Below, piece by piece: positions 55,797 through 64,000 of a stretch of 64,000 nucleotides of DNA. Origin of the DNA: Paraconiothyrium sp. Pb-2020. Lineage: Eukaryota; Ascomycota; Dothideomycetes; Pleosporales; Didymosphaeriaceae. The stretch lies in assembly GCA_022419385.1 (NCBI GenBank), contig JAJUBI010000001.1:5890001-5954000 (forward strand), read 5' to 3'. Both the position numbers and the translations under genes were made by a program. Numbering within the stretch: the stretch's first letter is position 1; each line of letters opens with the position of its first letter. The notes beneath the pieces were generated by a model that was not told the origin of the DNA, made no database searches, and saw only the letters and a list, made by a program, of their open reading frames with translations.

Positions 55797-58796
55797 AAAT
55801 GCATGCACAGTGGCCGACACTAAAAGCTGAAGCGGCTCTTGCGTCAACATGACATACGGCCGTAGATATTGAACTATGACTATAAACACGCAATATAAGG
55901 CGGGTTACCCTCGAGTTCAGTTTTTTGTGTCGCCCACTATGATACGCCGTGTAAGATCTGGATCTCCTGCACACAGGCAGTTTGATTCATTTGGAGGGTT
56001 ACAAGATCTTGCGTCGAAGACCTGTGAATTAGTGCTCAAACGTCCTCGTGTGAATCTTCTAATGGCTCTGGTAGATACACGTGGTTTCTTTTGTACGCGT
56101 AAGATACACATCAAGCATTCTGGCGATGGAAATGATCTGCACATTGGGCGTCGAGTTCCGCGTCTTCGACATCTTGTTCGCCGAAACCGCTACTCATAGC
56201 GACCGAGAGTTATCCGAGAGACATTGAAGTAGGCTCATTACGTAGATCCGAAAAATTGAAGCCGCGTTGTGATGTGTATATGTTTAGTCTTCGGAGGCGA
56301 CTAGCCATCGGGCACTCCAACGCGAGATTGATACGAACTACATCGGGCTCGTAGGCGAATAGCTCTTAGCCGAGGGACCCTTTCACGACGCAACCGGATC
56401 TGCATGCAGATTTTGAATGGCATCCATTCAGCATGCTTCGCAGCGGGAAATTGCCGTCAATGCTTCCGAACAGGAGAGGGGTCCGACGGGGTTGTCGCTT
56501 CTTCGGCTGAAGGCCTGATCGATCCTGCACGGTCAATTCCAAGATCATGTTCAGGGTCCCCAGACTTGCAGGAGATGCGCGTCTGCTAGTCGACTCCGGT
56601 CTAGCAAGCCCCTCAAGGCGTTTCTGCAGTGACCGGGGCTGCGGGCTCTGTTCGCAACCCGGCGGATGTTCTTTCAGGGCGCGTTTTGATTGCGCAAGTC
56701 GCGTCTGCCATGGGGCGTGTATTCGAGCAATTTCAACATATACATTCTCATCATAGTATCGCCAGAGCAACCGGGCAAAATTTGGCTATATTGTCAATAC
56801 TCCGGCGCTGAAACATGTAAGCATGCCGCATTGTTCGAGGTGGATGAGGCTGAAGCTGCACAACATCGAGTTTCCCCGGAATGTATCGGACACCGACTGC
56901 GAGACCCTTACAGTGTCAGACTGGATGTGGTAGTTTGCACGTGTCACCGAGACGGTTTGATGTTTGATGGACCCTCCAAGCCTCGACACTGCGAATTGAA
57001 CTGTGGTGCTGTCAAGCACGCGACGCTGATCGATATGCGCTGCATCCCCGTTAGGCACGCCTTGTCTGTGGCCAGGTACCAGCACGACCAATTTGCTTGC
57101 AAGGACCTTGAGAACAATCACATGCGGTTTCAGATGTGGTGGGTGGTATGCTAGAAACAAGTTTTGCAGCATATGAACGCATAGTTGATGATGGTGTTTG
57201 TGTACTTTTGTTTGTATGGGTAAGGCTGATGGTGCTACACCGACCCAGTGGATGAGACATGACGAGATGGGAAGGGCCGTCCGGAACGCATTCCACTAGG
57301 CAAGCGCGGGTTTCGGTACGGCACGATTTGGAGTCGCGGGTATCTGACTGCTTCATAGGAGGCCCAGATCAGAGTAGGAGTGGGGATCGAGATGTGGTTC
57401 GCATCTCATGATCATGGGCGCTGCGTGATGGGCAGCCAGGAGAGCCACGGCCCAGAAGGGCAATGTTCGATACAGCGCTATGAAGGCGCCGTCGAACGCA
57501 GGCGTGTGCCACAAGCCCCAAGCCGGCGCTTCACGGGACGACACGGGAACACTCTGCGACCATTTGGAAGGTCGATCCCCGCGCAAAAGCCCATATGAGG
57601 CATTGGTACGTCTTGCATCGACTACCGTGGATATGCGAGAGCACACGCACAATCGATAGACGATAGATGCGCCGCCGTCGGGCACAGAAGCAATCATAAT
57701 GCGGAGACGTATAGCGACTTGCGGGCCGTGCCCAACAGCCCGAACTGCCCCCCTTTTCGCATGACGCCGTGAAATTGCCTCATCTGACGCTGGGGTGGAC
57801 GCCCGCTGCGGATTAGGGGGGCCCCGGCAGCCCGTGGAAGATGACGATGCGGGCGTGGGTGTGCTCGGACTGTGTATATGGTGGTGTGGCGAGGTGGCCA
57901 GGATGTAAACAAACAACGCGTCGAGTGGCGGCGCTCGCAGCGGTTCCAGCTGGACGTCCAGAAGGCGGTTCGCCGCGTTTCTCGTCGCGCCTGTGCAAGC
58001 GTGCCAGACTCGAAACGCCGCGGGAAGACGTTCTCGGGCCAGCAGCGATTCGATGCGGGCAGCCGGCAGGTGCGTTTGGTCTCCCAACGGCTTGATGCAG
58101 GTGCAGCTCGGCTGATGCGCGCACGGACGTAAACAGCCCGAAAAAGAATCCACAGAAGGCGCGACGCTGGATCGCGTCTCTCCTCCTCCCCATCCCATCC
58201 CATCCCCGTGCGTGTCCTAGCCTGCGCAAAGGGTCTTCTCGTCTTGCCGTCGCCTCCAGCTCTTCGTCCCCTCATTGCATCACCGCCGCGTCCTAACTGC
58301 CTTTGCGACCTCACACGGCAGGCGCGCCCTGGTGTTGTTGTTTACGCGCAACGTCACGACTCCGCACCCAGCCATCCTTTCGACCACAAACAGCCACGTC
58401 AGCGCCGCGCTCTTGACACTCCTCACGCTGAAGCATCTACTGCGCACTTGCCGTCGCCATTCGCGCAACTGAAGAGGCCTTGCATGGAGCGGGCGCAGTC
58501 GCACATCGCTCGCTGAGGTGGAACTCTGGGTGAGAAAGTGAACGACAACGACAACGGCGCCGGAATCTGCTGCATCCCACGCATTCATACCACGCCCCCA
58601 CGAGCACCGCAAACACTTGCACTATCGTTATCGACCGAAGATTGGCCTCTACTCGACAGAACCGCAGTTGCCTGACGCCCCAGCCACCGACTTTGCCGGC
58701 ACAAGACGGAGCATCGCGACAGAAATCAACTTCCCAGCCTTCACCTTCACCTCTCACCTCGAGGAGCCCATCACCCCACCAACAGCACTGACCATT
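55797..58796. other. Intergenic, 3.0 kb
   Basis: Copy C of the dispersed repeat starts just after the stop codon. The remaining sequence to the Wee1 start has only unsupported frames, the longest at 57353-58198(-) and 56690-57154(+). The last 600 bases are GC-rich and likely the Wee1 promoter and leader. Confidence 0.5.
55809..55914 (+). repeat. Degenerate dispersed repeat, copy C
   Basis: Starts at cagtggccgacacta and ends at gggttaccctcgag. Shares the start with copy B and the internal tcaacatga-catacgg pattern with copies A and B. Confidence 0.55.
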
Positions 58797-61700
58797 ATGG
58801 ACTTCGCCTATTCCCCGCACCGCGACACGGGTGGCACTCTACACCTGCCCTCTCCCACGCACCACGCTTACCCCGCCCACTTCTCATCTTCCTTGCAACA
58901 GCTGCGACGCTCCCTCTCGCGATCGCCCTCAAAGCCCTCGCGCTTCCACTTGCGCATGGGCAAGACCGACGCGCCCGGTTCACCAATCTCGCCGCTGGCC
59001 ACGTCGCGCGCCTTCAGCCCCAAAACGCTCAAACAGACGAGTCCCATTGCTGCCTACACCGAGTCGCCATTTGGATCGCAGGCGCCTCAGACCACCAAAA
59101 AGTCCAAATTCGCCGTGCGCCGCACCCTAGGAGATCGAATTCGCTCGTCGCCGCGCAATCGCAACACCACCACGCCGAAAAGCCCGCGTCGCGCGCTGGT
59201 GGAATCCGCCACTGATCGTGCAAACGCTTCGCCTTTTGTCTCACGGCCCCTCTTTGGCGAAGAAAACATGCCGGTGCGCAAGAACAGCATCGACTCCTGG
59301 GACCAGGAAGACAATGCGCGCTTCGACATCGACGATCAGCCGATCAAGTTCGAATTTGCTCGTTCGCAGCCCGCGCCTTCGACCACGCCAGCCGCGAGTC
59401 GCTTTGCTCCCCCTCAACCAAGTCCACTGAAGCGTCGCGATGGCACGTCGGGTTTCGAGTCCACAAGCTGCGCGACTCCGAATCCTAAGAGGAGAAGTTT
59501 GCACGCCGGTTTGCCAAACGACTTCAATGTCTTTGAGCAGACGCCGGTGCCCAAACACCACACGGAAGAGTCCTACACCCCCCAGGAACCTGAGCCTTTT
59601 AACTTGTTTTCCACCCCTGCAGCAAACGTGAACACTGCGAGCTTGTTCTCTACTCCTGCAACAAACATGAACACGGCGAGCTTGTTTACCACCCCTGCAC
59701 CGAACATGAACTCTCCTGCGCGCAGGAATACATCAATCAGACGAGCTTTTTCCCAGCGTACCCCTGCAGGATCTCCGCGACCAAAACCATCCATGGACGG
59801 AGAGTTCATGAAACCTGGATTAGCGGCATCTAAAACACGCCCTCAAAGGGCCTCTATGGACGGTTTCAACTTTTCGAGTCCTATGAGTGGAGACTCAATT
59901 TTCGGTCGCTCGACAACGCAGCCTTCTATGCGTGGCGGAGCTAGCCACCCACCACGACATCCACTGGCGACGACCGTGACCGCTTCTGCATCCTCAAGCG
60001 TCGCGGGTGATTCTCCCATCGCTATGCCAGTTCCTCCAACGCCAAATCCGCGGAATCCCTTCACCCAGTCGCTGCCGCTTGGGGCTATGCGCCCGCAAGA
60101 AGCCAGCGACGACTCCTTTGGCACACCACTACCATATCGACCTGCTGAGCCAAGCATCTTCGCCCGATCTACCGGTGGCCTTTTGTCCAAGAAGAGTCGG
60201 GATGTGGAGTCGCCCAAGGCTGATAAGTACCAGCTCCCTGAGACACCATCCAAGAGACACTCTTTCCCTCCTCCTTGCGGCGCGGAATCGCCACTTTCGC
60301 AAAGTTTCCGCACAAGCTTCAGGGACAAGATCCAACAGCAACAGCAACCCGTGTTCGGCACGCCTAATAGTCATACTTCAAAGCTATCTTTCAGTTCCAT
60401 GTTTGGAAACCCTGACACTGTCTCCCAGCGGAGGGGAAGCCACGTGAGCGTCGACGGACTCGATGATGACGCCTCAGTCTCACCAACCGCGAACCGGATG
60501 ACTGATAGTCAGTCAAGTGTCGATGATATGCCACCGACACCAACAAAGAACGGAGATTCGTATGGACGACGATCCGGTCGCTCTAGTCTACGCCGGTCGA
60601 CTTTCAAGAGGCCGGTAACTAGGGGAAGTATTGGATCAGACACCTTCACAGCTCCGGAGGCCTCCACAACGCCCCGGATCGAGACTGCACCTCTCTTCCG
60701 CCATAGCATCAGTGGTACTACTCCGCATACTCCCATTGGCAATGAGTCATCGATTGTGCCAGATCCCAGCAAACTCAGCATCTCGGGCCACCGTCCCGGC
60801 ACCTTGCACTTCGGAAGCAGTTTCGGAAGCGACTGCAGCAACTCGTTCCCTCCAATGACCCCGACGACACCTCGAGAACACTCTTCTCTGTTTTCGCGTA
60901 ATCACACCGCTATCCCCATCGGACTGCCGAAGAACGATGTTGACGAATCCTTGGCCGCACGATTTGGGCATGTAGAGGTGCTTGAGGGTGCTAAGGGAGA
61001 ATTTTCACAGATGTTCAAAGTTAACAAGCCATTGAACCGAGGAGCTAGCTCGCCCTTCTCCACCAGCAGTCTATGCTCGGTTGTGAAGAAGACGAAGAAG
61101 GCAATGACTGGTCCACTGGACCGAAAGAAGAAGCTCCAGGAAGTGGAGGTCCTCATGGCTCTCCGCGGAAACGACCACGTCGTCGCTTACAAGGATCATT
61201 GGGAGTACGATCAACATCTCTATATCGAGACGGAATATTGCGACAACGGCAACCTGAAGGATTTCTTGACTAAAGGCCGCCTTGATGATTTTAGAATCTG
61301 GAAGATACTACTGGATCTATCATTGGTAAGCTCTCCTCCATACTTCTGCGAAGTACAAGGACTAATCGTATGAAGGGCCTGAAGTTCATACACGATAATA
61401 ACTTCATTCATCTCGACCTGAAGCCTGCTAACATCCTCATCGACTTTGGCGGCTGGCTTAAGATTGCCGACTTCGGTCTCGCTACTCCCTGGCCTGCCCA
61501 GAAAGGCATTGACGGAGAAGGTGATCGAGCGTATCTCTCACCAGAAGCACTCCAGGGCCATTTCGACAAACCAGCCGACGTGTTTGCTCTCGGCCTCATC
61601 ATGTCAGAAATTGCGGGTGACTGTGATATGCCGCAATTCGGCGACTCCTGGCAAAAGCTTCGCTCCGGGGAGTTCTCAGTTCTTCCGAGCTTAAGCTGGA

Positions 61701-62068
61701 GCACCCAAAGCACTCTCAGCCGAGACGAGAACGGCGACCCAGTAGAATCGGCTGCTCAAGCCTTTGTCGATTCGACCGGTTATCTCACTCAAGAACTACA
61801 GGACGAAGTGGCGAAAGCCCCCCAGTTCATGACTGATGAACATGACCCCAACTCCATGGATCAAGTTGCAAGGGCAATGATAATGTATGACGCTGCGGAG
61901 CGTCCCTCAGCCGAAGCCGTCTCAATGGCCTTCGGCTGCCAATGGGTGGCGCAGCGACGATCTGCTGGCGCGACCATCTACGAGGGAAACTTTGGGCCTT
62001 CCGAAGATACTTTGTGCGGCTACGAACCGATGATCACCGACAATGCCGACGCCATGGACATGAGCTAG
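58797..62068 (+). CDS. Wee1-family (Swe1-like) cell-cycle kinase
   Basis: Inhibitory kinase of the Cdk1 tyrosine, delaying mitosis. Exons 58797-61325 and 61376-62068 with a 50-nt intron; 1073 residues. The first 700 residues are disordered, rich in Ser/Pro sites (many SP and TP, potential Cdk sites), with a triplicated 13-residue unit near 270-308. The kinase domain starts near residue 720 (EGAKGEFSQMFKV, Lys in VVKKTKKAMTGPLD). Catalytic loop HLDLKPAN has Asp857, then ADFGLATPWPAQ with Asp875, then EGDRAYLSPEALQG and DKPADVFALGLIMSEIAG, the last two typical of Wee1. The intron sits between subdomains V and VIb. A methionine 180 bases upstream (58617) is in frame, but 58797 (MDFAYSPHRDT) looks more natural. 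Confidence 0.94.
59604..59720 (+). repeat. Three tandem 39-nt units in the kinase N-terminus
   Basis: Units encode LFSTPAANVNTAS, LFSTPATNMNTAS and LFTTPAPNMNSPA. All have the same 13-residue length and a TP site. Confidence 0.8.
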
Positions 62069-62778
62069 GTCTCTGTTCTCGAATAGCCTGCCTGTTGTCA
62101 ATCTAGCAGCGCCCCATATCTCCCTACCAACAACCACTGCCATTGATGCACAGTGGTCTCATCGATCAATACTTGACTCAGCGATTCGCGCTGAGCTTTG
62201 TACCTTGTTTTGCGCATAAAAGCTTTTCTGATGTTCGACCAGTCACACCTCACCACTCGATTTCGACGTTTGAGCGAACCCATTGGCCGACAGGCCCCAT
62301 CGTCGAGCCCTTACGATTCTGACACGGCCTTTTTTTCTGGATGAAACACGGAGTTTAGTGTTTCTGTCTGTGTGGTCTACCTGTATTACTTTCCGGAGTT
62401 TCGATACGAACTGCATCTGCATGCACCCCACTGTTACCCTCGCTGCTAAAAGATGGCGCGAGCTGGGGATTGGCGTTTTTCACTTTTTGGCCTTCTATTC
62501 ATGCTGTCGGTCGTGGCGATGAAACGTTTTACGATTACGATTTCTTGATTTCGGTATGAATGCGCTGCTTCAGGTATCGGGGCGAGGGGGGTGAAAGGAT
62601 TGGATGTTTTGAGCTTGGACAGAGTGAAGGATCTGAGGGCCGTAGTTGCAGATGTGAGCGCATTATGACGATATGATGATCATGTGCAGAACAATGTGTC
62701 TGAAGTGAGTGTTTGCTATTTATGTGAGGTGCGGTGTAAAACGAAGAAATTTGCGGTCTGATTATCGCCCGAGTAACG

Positions 62779-62790
62779 CCTTACGTAAGG
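62779..62790. promoter_or_regulatory. Perfect bZIP-like palindrome
   Basis: CCTTACGTAAGG is self-complementary and holds TTACGTAA, a known Yap1-type/bZIP recognition sequence. Role inferred only; nearest downstream gene is outside the window. Confidence 0.35.
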
Positions 62791-63951
62791 TTACCCCTAT
62801 ATCGGCTATCGATAGAAGAGTAATCTACGATCTGTAGTTAACGGCGTTCACACTTGCTCTTTGGCAAAGGGCTCTAAAAACAGTCAGTGCAAAAGCATGG
62901 AGGGGCATCGGCGTGGACTAAAACGCATGAAGTTTTACTTGATGGGGAGGCGGAGGAGCGAATGATGATCACATGCTCGTCGAAGCGTTCGTTTTGTACG
63001 ACACGCAAGTGCATGATCTGATCATCATCATCATCGCTGCACGGATAGTTCACTGGAGTCTGATGGTGAGTTTGCTTGGTCAATGGTGAGTCGCTCTTAA
63101 GGCTGGGCGGGACTGTGGGTATATATATCGTCTCTTTTCCTGCTGGCTTTCGCTCTTCACACTTCTCTTCGGGGGCTGAGGGAGTACTAAAACGTTTCAC
63201 TTCCCCAGATCATGTGCGGACTAAAATCCAAATGCCCTAATCGCATGGTGGTGTGCCCTTGCTCTGGACCAAAGAAGCTAACAGAGCTGATTGATGGAGG
63301 CGTGCCTTTGTTCGGGACTGGAATCCGGTCCGGCAACAGCTACGGGGAATCTGGGTTGGACTTGACATCGTTGCCGCGCAGAATATGTGATGGTGACGTG
63401 CGTCATTGTCTCTAGCTGTGAGACCTACTCGCTACACTGACATGCGTGAAGGGGAGGGTAAGATCAGACGAAGCGGAGGCATAAAAAGCGCGAATATTTC
63501 TGCGGGACTTCTTCTTTACACTTCCTCACTGCTCGGGTTGGAGCGACTGAGAATTCGATATTCGAAAATCATATGCGGACTAAAGATAAAGTTCTGAAAG
63601 AAGTATGGCGCTGTGGTCTCTGCCTCTCGATCTCTGGGACTTCTGCCTGTGACAAAATGGGCATGTTCGACTACCATGTCTGAGTGTGAGAGGACCTGGA
63701 ACTTCAAAGCTATCGACTTCGAATCTATGCGGCAGTCTGGCTGGCTGTGTCAGCTACAGTCGGTCAAAAATGTCCTGCGCCTCTGTTATGTGGATACCAA
63801 AAGCCATGAACACCAAAAGAACGAGGACAGACAGGCATGAGCTTTCCCTGGGCCCTCGTCGAAAATCCAGCCGGCATCCCCTATATGAGCGTCCTGCGTC
63901 CGCCAAAACCCCAAACTGAAACTATGCATGCTGAGCTGAAGCGACGACGGC

Positions 63952-63959
63952 TATAAATA
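63952..63959 (+). promoter_or_regulatory. TATA box for a gene beyond the right edge
   Basis: TATAAATA in the middle of a C/T-rich, GC-flanked context, 41 bases from the window end. Confidence 0.4.
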
Positions 63960-64000
63960 CCTGCGTCGTCGCTGTTCGAGAGACTCCTACCCGCATTCCA

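Larger units (their letters stand above)
62069..64000. other. Non-coding right-end region with promoter-like modules
   Basis: No supported gene; a small frame at 63212-63415(+) is not convincing. A 12-bp palindrome CCTTACGTAAGG lies at 62779-62790. TATA-like sequences occur at about 63120, 63481 and 63952. The last one presumably serves a plus-strand gene beyond the window. Confidence 0.5.

Noticed and set aside
56690..57154. 154-codon plus-strand frame.
   Set aside because: No family match, opposite-strand frame of similar length.
57353..58198. 281-codon minus-strand frame upstream of Wee1.
   Set aside because: GC-rich, low-complexity, overlapped by other frames of similar length; no motif.
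63212..63415. 67-codon small frame starting MCGLKSKCPNRM.
   Set aside because: The paired module has ATA in place of ATG and no similar downstream frame, so coding is not supported.

Overview
This is a protein-coding stretch of a filamentous ascomycete nuclear genome (Pezizomycotina; a Dothideomycete is my best guess, from gene style rather than a marker). The support is: short spliceosomal introns (mostly 46-70 nt) with GTAAGT-type donors and CTAAC/CTGAC-like branch points; monocistronic genes on both strands; and fungal families such as a Zn2Cys6 regulator, FLC/TRP-like protein, GH81, GH128, a heme-thiolate peroxidase, inositol phosphorylceramide synthase and an Ayg1-like hydrolase. I found no tRNA, rRNA, CRISPR or intact transposon.

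Layout. 1-10 kb: the 5' end of SEC24 (runs off the left edge), the AP-2 sigma adaptin gene in five exons, an ammonium transporter with GATA sites upstream, and a cysteine-rich protein of unknown function whose reading frame is broken. 10-25 kb: a secreted GH128 glucanase-like protein, an FLC/TRP-like membrane protein, a cytosolic GH15 enzyme in ten exons, and a large secreted GH81 endo-1,3-beta-glucanase. 25-30.5 kb: a NYN-domain protein divergent from a mitochondrial carrier, then a Gbp2/Hrb1-like RNA-binding protein with three RRMs. 30.5-35.4 kb: a gene-poor interval with two degenerate copies of a short dispersed repeat. 35-43 kb: a chloroperoxidase-like enzyme, an MFS (DHA1) transporter and a Zn2Cys6 transcription factor. 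43-54 kb: an acidic nuclear-type protein with RVxF-like motifs, a small SnoaL/NTF2-like protein, Aur1 (IPC synthase), a mitochondrially targeted disulfide reductase with a one-base frameshift, and an Ayg1-like hydrolase. 54-64 kb: a seven-segment membrane protein, a Wee1-family kinase, and a terminal region with tandem promoter-like modules pointing toward a gene beyond the right edge.

The genes do not form one obvious biosynthetic cluster. Several fall into themes: secretory and endocytic coats (SEC24, AP-2 sigma), cell wall and sphingolipid metabolism (GH81, GH128, FLC, Aur1) and mRNA/cell-cycle control (Gbp2-like, NYN, Wee1). The peroxidase, MFS transporter and Zn2Cys6 factor are adjacent and could be a small accessory set, but co-regulation is only a guess.

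Notable observations: two separate genes interrupted by what looks like one missing base in or near a C-run; two in-frame stopless introns; a GC-AG intron; 20-nt and 22-nt microexons in the GH15 gene; a tyrosine in Aur1 at the position equivalent to yeast F158; a transition-rich dispersed repeat of about 110 bp; and regularly spaced TATA-like modules at the right end. Intron positions were found by eye from splice signals, frame and family conservation; no alignment or transcript data were available.
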